Shown here piece after piece: positions 1 to 8,609 of a DNA stretch of 64,000 nucleotides (positions are counted from its first letter, which is position 1; the number at the start of each line of letters is the position of its first letter). The notes under the pieces were generated by a model that made no database searches, had not been told where the DNA came from, and worked only from the letters and a program-made list of their open reading frames with translations. The stretch covers positions 3,410,001 to 3,474,000 of the forward strand of contig CALOBT010000025.1 of NCBI GenBank assembly GCA_942491575.1, given 5' to 3'. The position numbers were made by a program, and so were the translations under genes. This DNA comes from CAZHNW01 sp942491575. Lineage in GTDB: Bacteria; Spirochaetota; UBA4802; UBA5550.

Positions 1-1
1 C

Positions 2-1171
2 CTCCTGATGAATATTCGAAAAGATGAGGCGAAAGGCCGCGCCCTTGAATTATTTGAAAAGATTGTAACAGAGGGGGGAAGTTATTTCGAAAAGATCCGA
101 TCACTCTTCCCTCGTGATGAAATGCAGCTGCGTTTGAGAAAGGCTGTCCCATACGGAGAATCCCTGGTGGCACTCTGTAAAAACTTCCTTCAAATCCTCG
201 CCGATGTTGAAGATGATTTTGAGGAAGAATATCTTAAAATGGAGTTTGATATAGCCAGGGGCCGTTTGTTCGCTTTTACGGAAAACCTTACACATTTTGT
301 TTTCCAGAATCTTGATAATCATGTCTACTGGATTGAACGGAACAGCAGCGATCTCCTCGGCTCGGTCATGGTAAGGTCGCAACCGGTACAGGTTGCCGAT
401 ATCATGCGGCGGGAGGTTATGGAGCATTTTGATGCTACGGTTTTTGTCTCCGCAACGCTCGCGGTACGTGGGGATTTCGGATATATGGCGGGACGTCTCG
501 GCATAGACCGGCCCGTTTCGCTGGCCCTGGCTTCTCCATTTGATTATCACTCCCAGATGGTATTATTCCTTGGCCGGCATATGGTGCAGCCGGGAGACGT
601 GCAGTATATTCGACAGGCGGCGGAGAGTGCCGCAGAAGTAATCAGACTTACAGAGGGAAACTGCCTGATGCTTTTTACTTCCTACCGGATGCTGGAAGAG
701 GTGCGTAAGGTCCTGGGGGACCTGGTGGATAATCGATTGTATTCCCAGGGTGACCTGACTTCTTCGGAGGCGATGGAACTTTATCTTGATGACGACGGTG
801 CGGTGCTTCTGGGGACTCACAGTTTCTGGCAGGGCATTGATTTGCCGGGGGATCTTCTGCGTGCCGTTATTATGATGCGTCTCCCCTTTTCGGTTCCAGA
901 TGCACCACCGGTTCAGGCCCGGGTGGAGGCACTTAAGGTGAGGGGGCTTAATCCCTTCATGGCGTACCAGGTCCCGGAGGCGGTGATTAAATTCAAACAG
1001 GGTTTCGGTCGTCTGATCAGGAGCAGCAAAGATATCGGTATAGTTGCAGTCCTCGATTCAAGGATTGTGTCAAAACCCTATGGAAGGCATTTCCTCCAAT
1101 CCCTTCCTCCCAGTGCAATTACGCAGAGTTTTAATGAGATGAAGGAGAGGTACAGTCAGCTGCGAGCCTGA
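2..1171 (+). CDS. DinG/YoaA-type ATP-dependent helicase, C-terminal part (5' truncated by window edge)
   Basis: About 390 residues of a superfamily 2, XPD-like (DinG/YoaA) DNA helicase. The reading frame stays open to base 2, so the ATG at 8 is unlikely to be the real start; Walker A, the Fe-S region and the DEAH box would lie upstream. Visible are the second helicase domain motifs: VFVSATL near residue 144, HSFWQGIDLPGDLL near 270, and FKQGFGRLIRS near 330, the last carrying the motif VI arginines. Proteins of this family unwind DNA 5' to 3' in repair or R-loop removal. The gene stands alone, with about 170 bp of AT-rich DNA before the next gene. The family call is strong; the exact subfamily cannot be decided without the N-terminus. 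Confidence 0.88.
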   Translation, partial: LLMNIRKDEAKGRALELFEKIVTEGGSYFEKIRSLFPRDEMQLRLRKAVPYGESLVALCKNFLQILADVEDDFEEEYLKMEFDIARGRLFAFTENLTHFVFQNLDNHVYWIERNSSDLLGSVMVRSQPVQVADIMRREVMEHFDATVFVSATLAVRGDFGYMAGRLGIDRPVSLALASPFDYHSQMVLFLGRHMVQPGDVQYIRQAAESAAEVIRLTEGNCLMLFTSYRMLEEVRKVLGDLVDNRLYSQGDLTSSEAMELYLDDDGAVLLGTHSFWQGIDLPGDLLRAVIMMRLPFSVPDAPPVQARVEALKVRGLNPFMAYQVPEAVIKFKQGFGRLIRSSKDIGIVAVLDSRIVSKPYGRHFLQSLPPSAITQSFNEMKERYSQLRA

Positions 1172-1345
1172 TTGATGACCGGAGTTACGGTGATTATTTT
1201 TATTCAGTTTCGATTCCTATTGGTTGAATGTTTTGAAAAAGATAATTTATTGAATTCAATCTGGATATTCAAAGACATATAAACAGTTTGACAGGTAAGA
1301 CACGGATGCAATAGTGTTTGGGACATTATAAAAGGCAGGTGCGTT

Positions 1346-2104
1346 ATGGGATACGAAACGATTAAATTTGAAGTCCCCGAAGAGGGAATCGGCCTCTTAA
1401 CTTTAAACAGGCCCGGGGCTTATAATGCTGTGAGTTTTAAGATGATGGAGGAGCTGGAAGAATTCTGGTGTGAGCGGCTCTATGACCTGGATATAAAGGT
1501 TGTTGTTCTACAGGGTTCCGGAGAAAAGGGATTTTGTGCAGGTCTGGATTTGAAGGATACTGCCGAGCATGTGCCGAAGATGAGCACAGCTGAATTTTAC
1601 CGCTTCCAGGCGCGTCTGGCCAGGATAAATCTTCATATGAGGCGGGCTCCGCAGCCTATTATAGCGGCGGTACACGGTGCTGCCGCGGGACAGGGTTTCA
1701 GTTTTACCCTTGCCTCTGATATAAGGGTTATTTCTCCCGATGCAAGGTTTTGTGCAGCCTATATCAATATTGGCCTCGGTGGAGCGGATATGACCTGCAG
1801 CTACTTTCTGCCGCGTATGATTGGTGCCGGCAGGGCCTATGAATTTATGTATACCGGGGAATTCATGAGCTCAGAGGACGCTATGAATCTGGGACTGGTG
1901 AGCAAAATTGTACCCAGGGAGGATCTACTGGAATCCGCCATGGATTATGCCCGAAAAATGATGACAAAAAACCATATGGGACTGCGTCTTACCAAGGAAG
2001 CAATAAATATCAATCTTGATGCAGGTGGTCTCGAAGCGGCGATAAATATAGAGGACCGAAACCAGACCCTTCTGGCCCTTGGAACTCTGATGCAGAAAAA
2101 GTAA
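1346..2104 (+). CDS. Enoyl-CoA hydratase/isomerase (crotonase) family protein
   Basis: A 252-residue crotonase-fold protein, the usual length. The CoA-binding and oxyanion-hole segments are clear: FCAGLDLKD near residue 65 and AAVHGAAAGQGFSFTLASDI near 110. In the stretch FCAAYINIGLGGADM the first catalytic glutamate of classical hydratase (the E of FGQPE) is replaced by Tyr, while the second position is Asp, as in dienoyl-CoA isomerase-like members. I therefore do not call it a standard hydratase; isomerase or another acyl-CoA reaction is possible. Start ATG follows a purine-rich AAAAGGCAGG. The gene is monocistronic, with a hairpin just after the stop. No other beta-oxidation gene is next to it. 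Confidence 0.85.
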   Translation: MGYETIKFEVPEEGIGLLTLNRPGAYNAVSFKMMEELEEFWCERLYDLDIKVVVLQGSGEKGFCAGLDLKDTAEHVPKMSTAEFYRFQARLARINLHMRRAPQPIIAAVHGAAAGQGFSFTLASDIRVISPDARFCAAYINIGLGGADMTCSYFLPRMIGAGRAYEFMYTGEFMSSEDAMNLGLVSKIVPREDLLESAMDYARKMMTKNHMGLRLTKEAININLDAGGLEAAINIEDRNQTLLALGTLMQKK

Positions 2105-2111
2105 CCCCCCA

Positions 2112-2145
2112 TGAACCGGTCCTCCCGGGCCGGTTCATTGTTTCC
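2112..2145 (+). terminator. Hairpin terminator after the crotonase gene
   Basis: Perfect 8-bp stem TGAACCGG / CCGGTTCA (2112-2119 with 2130-2137), 10-nt loop, followed by a moderately T-rich run. It lies 7 bp after the stop codon, so it is well placed; the T tract is weak. Confidence 0.6.
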
Positions 2146-2220
2146 CTTCACTTGTTTTTGCCTTGACCATAGCCTTTTTTTGCGGTATTCTCAAATGAAT
2201 AGAATAGTGAGGAAACTGCA

Positions 2221-2916
2221 ATGAAAAAAGAAAGGCTGTTTGGAGTAATTATTCTGCTTCTCTGCGGGACAGGCCTCCTCATGGGCCAGTACCGGCGGGG
2301 TTCCTATCATAAAAAACTGCCCATCATCCCCCGACAGGATATGATGCAGCTGCCGAAGACTAAAAAATTTCAAATACTCAGATCATATGGTAAAGAAACC
2401 CATGTTGTCATTTTCGATATGAATACAGTTATTTTTTATATCGATCGTGATAATACTACGGAAGACCGCATTGATGTTGTCTACCGCTACGATCCCTGGG
2501 ACCAGAAGGTGTTGAAAAGGATCCCAAATCCTCTGGATGCTGGGAAGTTCAGTGAATTAAAGGCAAACATAATAGAAAAGGGTGTGACTAAAAATCTCTC
2601 TTTTTTCAGTTATCTGGGTATGAATGATTTTACTTCAATGGTTAAAAAGAATCCGTACCGTTTGGTAAAGCGTGATGATGGATTTCTTATTCAGATTCGG
2701 GATCCTGATAGTAAAAAAGTGCAGGCAGCTATGGGTTTGAATCCTATGACAAAGAGGATAACTATTCAGAATAATTATGATTTTAACGCCGGCAGCTGGA
2801 AGGATCCGGGGATTATTTACCCGGTACATGTTGAAAATACTACTGATCCCACAATACTTCGTCTTATTAAGGAAGGTTCAGCAGTATTTGGTGAAATTAT
2901 AAAGACCAGGAAATAA
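2221..2916 (+). CDS. Secreted protein of unknown function
   Basis: 231 residues starting with a typical signal peptide: two lysines, a hydrophobic core (FGVIILLLCGTGLLMG) and likely cleavage after about residue 22. The mature part is basic and rich in beta-prone stretches (VVIFDMNTVIFYIDRD, VVYRYDPWDQKVL), suggesting a soluble periplasmic or lipid-shuttling fold. I considered a LolA-like protein, because such proteins often accompany MMPL exporters, but the neighbouring exporter is convergent rather than co-transcribed and I see no decisive motif. GAGGAAA precedes the start. The stop is 5 bp from the end of the convergent exporter gene. Confidence 0.6.
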   Translation: MKKERLFGVIILLLCGTGLLMGQYRRGSYHKKLPIIPRQDMMQLPKTKKFQILRSYGKETHVVIFDMNTVIFYIDRDNTTEDRIDVVYRYDPWDQKVLKRIPNPLDAGKFSELKANIIEKGVTKNLSFFSYLGMNDFTSMVKKNPYRLVKRDDGFLIQIRDPDSKKVQAAMGLNPMTKRITIQNNYDFNAGSWKDPGIIYPVHVENTTDPTILRLIKEGSAVFGEIIKTRK

Positions 2917-2921
2917 TTAAA

Positions 2922-5234
2922 TTATTCCGGTGCCTTCAGGGGATTTATAAACCTGATAAGTGCCGGAAGTACCAGAAGGTCTCCCACCAGCGCCGTCAAC
3001 ATGGAAAAGGCTGTCAGGACTCCGAAAGTCTGTGTGGGACGAACCGTCCCCAGAATAAGAACCATAAAGCCGCAGGAAAGAACCAGGGAAGTTATAATTA
3101 TTGGCCTTCCAACATCCTTATAAGCCCTCTTGAGGGCAACAGAATTGCCAAGTCCGTTGCTGATATTTCTGCGGTACCAGGTGATGAAATGGATTGTATC
3201 ATCCACGGCAATACCGATAACCACGCTGGCAATCATTATGGTTGCCACATCCAGGGGAATGTTAAACCACCCCATGACTCCCAGTGTCATCATAATGGGA
3301 AAAACATTGGGAATCATACTTATGAGGGTCAGGGGAATACTCTGACAGACAAAATACATCATAAAAAGAATGATTATAAAGGCGACAAGAAACGATCGTA
3401 TCTGGCTGTTTTGCAGGTTTTCCCCCATGGAAAGGTAAAGGGGGCTTAACCCGGTAAACTTGTAGGAGAAATTTTTATTGAGTGTTTTTTGCATGTAATC
3501 TTTTATCAGTATTTCATATTTTTCAGCTTCCTGGTTGGACCCCCAATGAGACTGAAAGGATATCCTTGCCTCCATGCGGTCCGGTGCTACGACACGGTCG
3601 AGTACTTCCGATTCTCCGATCTCATAGTAATCGATAATATCCATCTGCTTTGAAGGTATACGATACCACGCTGGATTCCCCCCGTTAAAGGCCTGGTGAA
3701 TTTCTTTGAAATAATCCGCCAGTGAAAAAGCAGATGAAAAATGATTCATATCCCTCAGCAGGTCAGTCTGAATTTTACTTACCAGCTCAAGGCTTTCAGG
3801 GTGCGTGAAATTATGTTTTTCATCCTTTGCCTGAATAAGCATTACGAAGGGAATTGTACCCCCTAGATTTTTATCAATGAAATTTATATCTTTTTTTAGC
3901 TGTATATGTTCGGGAAGATAGTTTGCAAAACTTGTTTCAAATTTTATCTGGGTAATCCCCCAGACAGTCATTCCAGTCAATATAAGAAAAAGAATCAGCA
4001 CCAGCCTGTAGTGGGCATTGGTAATGTCGCTGAGACGATCAAGGCCCCTGGCGAGGATGCCTTCCTGTTTTGAAGTAAGGACAGGTTCATCCTTTTTGCC
4101 GGTGTTTGATTTTGTTATTCTATTTGAAAGAAGCATAAGAAATGATGGGAGCAGGGTGATGGTAAGAAAAAAGGCTACCATGACTCCAATTGCTGTAAAT
4201 ATTCCGACAATTTTCGGCGGCCTGATAGTTGCTGTAATAAAAGAAAAGAACCCAATTCCTGTGGTTAAACTTGTAAAAAAACAGGGAAGCCAGACAGCTT
4301 TTAGGGCGGTCATTACCGCTTCACCATGACGATTCCCATTGGTCTGGAAGGATTCCCGGTAATGGGAGAGGAGGTGAATAGAATCTGCGACGGATATTGC
4401 AAGTAATACCGGGGGAATAATGACCGTAGACATATTCAGAGTCTCCCCGCTTGCCGTAAGAAGGCCGATTCCCCAGACTACGGTAGTCAGGAGACTGATC
4501 ATGGTCAAATAGGCGAGGGAAGCCTTCCTTATTAAGAAGGTAATAATCAGAAAAATTATTAAAAGAAGAACCGGTGTAAATTTGAGATTGTCCCGGCGGG
4601 TTAAATCGTTCATCTCAACTTCGAGAAAGGGTTGACCGGAAAATCGAAGCTCCAGGGAATCCCCGGCAATTTTTTCTGCTATACCCTTCAGCTTGATTAA
4701 TAGTTCTCTCTTTTTACTGTTGCTGCTTATTGGATCCAGCTCAATCAAAATGGCTGAAGTGTATCCGTCTGCTGAGACAAGGCTGTTTACCAGGAGGGGG
4801 TCAGAGAGGATGTTTTTTTTGATCCTAGAAATTTCCTTCTCAGGGATATCGGTTCCTTTTATGATTTTTTTAAAGTAGATGGTATCGTTTTCATCGACTG
4901 CTTCCTTTGCTTCGGTAAGGCTGAAAAGACGTTGTACGCCAGGTTCTTTTTTAAGGGTAGTTGATATTGCATCAATGGTGGTGAGAACTTTTTGCGAAAA
5001 GAGATTTTTATCCTTGAATGCGATAACCGCAAGCTCTTCATTTCCGTAGGTCTGCTGGAAATGTTTGTAAAACAGGATATCAGGATCGTTCTTGTCAAAA
5101 TAGATATCAATATTATTGAAATATTTCTGATTGGCGTAAAACCACATCATGGGGAGTGTCAAAAACAGGATGATTATCAGGGTAAAGCGATGTCGCCTGG
5201 TGATGGTTTCTAGAATGCGGTTCATGGGTTTCAC
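2922..5234 (-). CDS. MMPL/RND superfamily exporter (COG1033-like)
   Basis: 770 residues with RND topology: one N-terminal membrane helix (about 15-31), a large periplasmic loop, a block of five to six helices (about 215-370), a second helix (about 410), a second loop and a final helix block (about 620-765). The two halves are homologous and carry the paired signatures VADSIHLLSHYRE and VDDTIHFITWYRRN typical of Patched/MMPL-type transporters. These proton-driven proteins usually move lipids or hydrophobic molecules in the inner membrane. No adaptor (HlyD) or TolC gene is adjacent, so it is the lipid-exporter-like type rather than a tripartite drug pump. The substrate cannot be read from the sequence. 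Confidence 0.85.
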   Translation of the reverse strand: MKPMNRILETITRRHRFTLIIILFLTLPMMWFYANQKYFNNIDIYFDKNDPDILFYKHFQQTYGNEELAVIAFKDKNLFSQKVLTTIDAISTTLKKEPGVQRLFSLTEAKEAVDENDTIYFKKIIKGTDIPEKEISRIKKNILSDPLLVNSLVSADGYTSAILIELDPISSNSKKRELLIKLKGIAEKIAGDSLELRFSGQPFLEVEMNDLTRRDNLKFTPVLLLIIFLIITFLIRKASLAYLTMISLLTTVVWGIGLLTASGETLNMSTVIIPPVLLAISVADSIHLLSHYRESFQTNGNRHGEAVMTALKAVWLPCFFTSLTTGIGFFSFITATIRPPKIVGIFTAIGVMVAFFLTITLLPSFLMLLSNRITKSNTGKKDEPVLTSKQEGILARGLDRLSDITNAHYRLVLILFLILTGMTVWGITQIKFETSFANYLPEHIQLKKDINFIDKNLGGTIPFVMLIQAKDEKHNFTHPESLELVSKIQTDLLRDMNHFSSAFSLADYFKEIHQAFNGGNPAWYRIPSKQMDIIDYYEIGESEVLDRVVAPDRMEARISFQSHWGSNQEAEKYEILIKDYMQKTLNKNFSYKFTGLSPLYLSMGENLQNSQIRSFLVAFIIILFMMYFVCQSIPLTLISMIPNVFPIMMTLGVMGWFNIPLDVATIMIASVVIGIAVDDTIHFITWYRRNISNGLGNSVALKRAYKDVGRPIIITSLVLSCGFMVLILGTVRPTQTFGVLTAFSMLTALVGDLLVLPALIRFINPLKAPE

Positions 5235-5457
5235 CGTAGGAATTGTATTTGGTACCGGTTGGAAAAACCGGTTTCATCGGTATAATCTTTTTATTGCCCG
5301 GAAACAGGTCATATAATAAAGGGACGGGATTTTCCGGTCAACACTTATCCGGCTTTTTCTATTTTTCAGGATTCTTCTGTTAAAAATGTAATTATCTGGT
5401 TGACGATTAATGGTAATACTACTATTTTGGTAGGGTATTTCAAAAAATTCTTTAATT

Positions 5458-5829
5458 ATGAAATTTCTAACCGTACATATCATAATCTCATTCCTTCTTG
5501 CGGTACCTGCCGCAGCCCCCGGCTGCAGTAGTGCCGGGACCTGCTGCGGGAAATCAGCTGTTTCCTCTCATTCCCATATGAAACAGATGAGAGCAAATAA
5601 ATGCTGCTGCGGGGTCGGTAACTGTTCCACACATAAAATACCCGTCACTGCAGTTACAGCTGCGGAACATTTTGAAACCAGGCATCTTGCATCGCCGGCA
5701 GGCCTGCGGAGAGCAGCTTTTTTTTCCTGGTCTAAGAATTTCCCTGCAGCAGAGGTTCTTCCGGTTGAGATCGATGTGCGGGTGAGCAAATCATCCATCA
5801 TAGTTATCTTCTGCGTTTTCCGCTGTTGA
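5458..5829 (+). CDS. Small Cys/His-rich secreted protein preceding the DUF2318/ABC operon
   Basis: 123 residues with an N-terminal signal peptide (cleavage near AVPAAAPG) and an unusual Cys/His-rich segment just after it: GCSSAGTCCGK, then HSHMKQM, then NKCCCGVGNCSTH. The C-terminus ends in a hydrophobic stretch with two more Cys. Such clustering suggests metal or cluster binding in the periplasm, but I do not recognise a family. It lies 88 bp upstream of the DUF2318 lipoprotein gene on the same strand and is probably part of the same transcript. The start is not backed by a good Shine-Dalgarno sequence, so gene reality rests on the signal peptide and patterned cysteines. Confidence 0.55.
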   Translation: MKFLTVHIIISFLLAVPAAAPGCSSAGTCCGKSAVSSHSHMKQMRANKCCCGVGNCSTHKIPVTAVTAAEHFETRHLASPAGLRRAAFFSWSKNFPAAEVLPVEIDVRVSKSSIIVIFCVFRC

Positions 5830-5917
5830 AAATTCCCCTGTAGAGGTTGTCGCACAACAACTGTTTGCAAAAATGGAATTATGTTCCATTCAAAATCTAC
5901 TTATCAGGAGAATTAAC

Positions 5918-6430
5918 ATGTCTGAAATTAATATATTATTCAGTACTACCCTTAAAACTTCCTTTCGAAAAAAGAGTATAACTGCTATTTCGATCTTTCT
6001 TGTTTTTAGCATTTTTGTTTCAGTTGCATGCGGGGAAAAATCAGCTGAAACTAGTTCGTCAAATCCCGCCTCAATCACAGAAGCGGAACTTTTGAAGATT
6101 TCCCTGTCAGAAATCTCCGACGGGAAGGCTCACTTTTACCAGTATGCACATAAAGGGCAAAATATCCGTTTTTTCATCTTGAAAAGCAGTGACGGGATTT
6201 TCAGGGCCGCCTTTGATGCCTGTGATGTCTGCTGGCGTGCAGGCAAGGGGTATTACCAGCAGGGAGATTACATGGTCTGCCGAAACTGCGGACGGAAATT
6301 TGCCTCAACAATGGTTAACGAAGTAGAAGGGGGATGTAATCCCGCGCCCTTGAACAGAAAGGTAAATAATGAAACCCTTGAAATTAAGACAGCAGATATA
6401 ATCGGCGGTGCCGGTTACTTTAATCTTTAG
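5918..6430 (+). CDS. DUF2318 (FtrD-like) Fe-S/metal-binding lipoprotein
   Basis: 170 residues. I start at 5918 because AGGAG lies 7 nt upstream; an in-frame start at 5873 has no ribosome site. A basic region and hydrophobic core end in SVAC, a relaxed spirochaetal lipobox, so this is probably a membrane lipoprotein. The C-terminal half is a clear DUF2318 domain: AFDACDVCW, GYYQQGDYMVCRNCGRKF and EGGCNPAPL, giving two CxxC pairs plus a further Cys. DUF2318 proteins accompany FTR1/P19 iron transport and FtsX-type ABC permeases (FetMP-FetABCDEF in E. coli, Cj1658-1665 in Campylobacter). The permease and ATPase follow directly, so a role in periplasmic metal or redox chemistry with that transporter is inferred. 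Confidence 0.85.
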   Translation: MSEINILFSTTLKTSFRKKSITAISIFLVFSIFVSVACGEKSAETSSSNPASITEAELLKISLSEISDGKAHFYQYAHKGQNIRFFILKSSDGIFRAAFDACDVCWRAGKGYYQQGDYMVCRNCGRKFASTMVNEVEGGCNPAPLNRKVNNETLEIKTADIIGGAGYFNL

Positions 6431-6440
6431 GGATAGCGCT

Positions 6441-7598
6441 ATGAACATCTTTACTATTATTTCCAGGAGTCTTCTGCGGCGGAAGGGAAAGTATCTTTTT
6501 CTGCTCATTGTAATGGTTCTCGGAGTCACTATCACCACGGGCCTTACTGGCTACAGTTCCACCATGAACCGTGAAATTGGCCATAAGATGGAAAAATACG
6601 GCGCCAATATACTGGTCCTCCCCAGGACGGAATCCCTTCCCCTCACATATGGGGGGATTTCTCTCGGCAGTCTGTCCTATGATATGAAATCACTTCGGCA
6701 GAAGGACCTGATGAAAATCAGTACAATTAAAAACAGCGGCAATGTTGCTGCCGTTGGGTCCTTTCTTCTCGGTGTTGTCACAATTAATGGTAAGAAGGTC
6801 CTTCTCTGCGGACTCGAGATGGATACTGTTCTGGTTTTGCGTCCCTGGTGGGAAATCAACGGAAAACTTCCCCGGAACAATGAAATTCTGGCGGGAAGTG
6901 AAGCGGTACGTCTTCTTAAGCTGAATGCCGCCGGGAGGGTTCCCATTGAGGGGGAAAAACTTCCTGTCAGGGGTATTCTTAAGCATACCGGATCGCAGGA
7001 TGATGCAATTATCTTTACAGAACTGGCTACGGCTCAGCGTCTTATGAAAAAGGCGGGGATAATTTCCTTCGCAGAGGTAGCCGCCCTCTGTTCAGGCTGT
7101 CCAATTGAGGAGATGGTGAAACAGATCAGTTCCGTCCTCCCCCAGGCCCGGGTGTCCGGGATTAAGCAGGTGATTGGAACAAGGATGCTGTCCCTGACCA
7201 TGATTCGTGCATTCTCTGCGGGGACCAGCGGTGTTGTGGCACTCCTCAGCCTTCTTGTTATTACCGCTGTGATGATGGGAAATGTCCGGGACAGGATTTC
7301 GGAACTTGGACTCTACCGGGCCATTGGGTTTCAGAAAGTCCATCTCGGTACCCTTGTTTTGGGGGAAGTTTTTGTCGTCTCTTTTGCAGCGGGACTGATC
7401 GGCTATGCCGTGGGGATTTTCTTTGCCAACGGGATTCTCAGGGTCATGGGGGAGGCATCAACACTGAAGGTGCTTCCTGAAATATTTCATGCTATTGGTG
7501 CAGTAGGGGCTACTGTTCTGGTGGCCCTGGCGGCGGGTTTTCTTCCTGCAAGGGCTGCGGTCCGCCTTGATCCCGTTTCTGCACTGCGGCATTTGTAG
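6441..7598 (+). CDS. ABC transporter permease, FtsX/MacB type
   Basis: 385 residues from the ATG at 6441, preceded by AGGGA that overlaps the end of the DUF2318 gene; an upstream in-frame start at 6408 would overlap that gene further and lacks a site. One N-terminal membrane helix (YLFLLIVMVLGVTITTGLTG) is followed by a periplasmic MacB-PCD-like domain (about 40-260) and three C-terminal helices (about 265-375), the classical FtsX topology. Transporters of this type are usually mechanotransmitters or extract substrates from the membrane rather than import ions through a pore. The gene sits 10 bp after the DUF2318 gene and 11 bp before the ATPase. FetABCDEF-type operons encode more than one permease; here there is one, perhaps acting as a homodimer. 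Confidence 0.85.
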   Translation: MNIFTIISRSLLRRKGKYLFLLIVMVLGVTITTGLTGYSSTMNREIGHKMEKYGANILVLPRTESLPLTYGGISLGSLSYDMKSLRQKDLMKISTIKNSGNVAAVGSFLLGVVTINGKKVLLCGLEMDTVLVLRPWWEINGKLPRNNEILAGSEAVRLLKLNAAGRVPIEGEKLPVRGILKHTGSQDDAIIFTELATAQRLMKKAGIISFAEVAALCSGCPIEEMVKQISSVLPQARVSGIKQVIGTRMLSLTMIRAFSAGTSGVVALLSLLVITAVMMGNVRDRISELGLYRAIGFQKVHLGTLVLGEVFVVSFAAGLIGYAVGIFFANGILRVMGEASTLKVLPEIFHAIGAVGATVLVALAAGFLPARAAVRLDPVSALRHL

Positions 7599-7609
7599 GG
7601 GGTGTAATC

Positions 7610-8281
7610 ATGAAATTTATGAAAGTTGAAAATATTCAAAAGGAATACGGCAGCGGGGAAACGGCAGTGCACGCCCTGAAGGGAATTTCCTTCAGCCTCG
7701 AAAAGGGGGCATTTGCGGCCATTACCGGTGAATCAGGCTCGGGAAAGTCGACCCTGCTGACGATTCTCGGGGGCATGTGCAGTCCCTCCGGAGGAAAAAT
7801 TCTATATGAAGGGGAGGATATGTACGCGCTCAATGAAGAGAAGCGTGCTTCATTTCGTAACCGGAACCTGGGATTTGTTTTTCAGAATTTTCACCTGGTA
7901 CCATATCTGACCCTGGAGGAGAATGTAATGCTTCCCCTCAGCATCCGAAAAATCAAGGGTAAGGATAAGCTTCTGAAGGCCCGAAGTGCCCTTGAGAGGG
8001 TTGGTCTGGGGGGGAAGTTTACAAGACTACCCTCAGAAGTTTCAGGGGGAGAACAGGAACGGGCTGCCATTGCCCGGGCTATTGTGCATAATCCGCCCCT
8101 TTTGCTTGCGGATGAACCGACGGGAAATCTCGATTCCGGGACAGGAGAGGCGGTTATGGATCTGCTCAAAGCCTTGAACGGGGAGGGGATGACAATTCTC
8201 ATGGTGACCCACAGCAACGAATGGGCTGCCCGTGCAGGTGAGAGGATTTTTCTTTCAGATGGGCATCTTCTGCTGAATTGA
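7610..8281 (+). CDS. ABC transporter ATP-binding protein, MacB/LolD type
   Basis: 223 residues, a complete nucleotide-binding domain: Walker A GESGSGKSTLL (about 41), Q-loop in VFQNFHLVPYLT, signature SGGEQERAAIARA (about 143), Walker B LLLADEPTGNLD and H-loop VTHSNEWA. The EPTGNLDS form is characteristic of the MacB/LolD/FtsE group that pairs with FtsX-fold permeases, matching the gene upstream. Start ATG at 7610 has AGGGGG about 6 nt upstream. It is the last gene of the operon; no strong terminator follows. Confidence 0.92.
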   Translation: MKFMKVENIQKEYGSGETAVHALKGISFSLEKGAFAAITGESGSGKSTLLTILGGMCSPSGGKILYEGEDMYALNEEKRASFRNRNLGFVFQNFHLVPYLTLEENVMLPLSIRKIKGKDKLLKARSALERVGLGGKFTRLPSEVSGGEQERAAIARAIVHNPPLLLADEPTGNLDSGTGEAVMDLLKALNGEGMTILMVTHSNEWAARAGERIFLSDGHLLLN

Positions 8282-8609
8282 TTTTTAAAAAGGATTTTGT
8301 TTAATTTTGTCTCAATAGTGGAGGCGGCAAAATATACGGATCAGGCGGTATATCCTGTCTTCACTATTCCCCTATTTTGATATATTTATCTGAATTTTGT
8401 TTAATAAATTTTTCTGTTCATCAATATTGCAATGTGACATAAAATATTTATTGACATAATGTAATCCCTGTATAATCTGTAGTATTGACCCCCCGTGTCT
8501 GCGGAAAGGGTAGAACTGCCGGTGGTGTAATGCGACATAACATACGGGTTATTCGAAATGAATAAAACAATCCCGAAGAATCCGGGATATTAATAAGGGA
8601 GACAGGTAA
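8282..8609. other. AT-rich intergenic region upstream of the coiled-coil gene
   Basis: 328 bp without a gene. It has a TTGACA (8451-8456) and a TATAAT (8471-8476), but they are only 14 bp apart, too close for a normal sigma-70 promoter, so I do not call one. The gene downstream has a purine-rich GGGAGACAGG ribosome site. No stable long hairpin was seen. Confidence 0.5.

Noticed and set aside
3130..3449. Plus-strand frames inside the MMPL exporter gene
   Set aside because: Shadow frames of a clear minus-strand gene; no start signal or motif.
8451..8476. TTGACA and TATAAT upstream of the coiled-coil gene
   Set aside because: Spacing of 14 bp is too short for a usual sigma-70 promoter.
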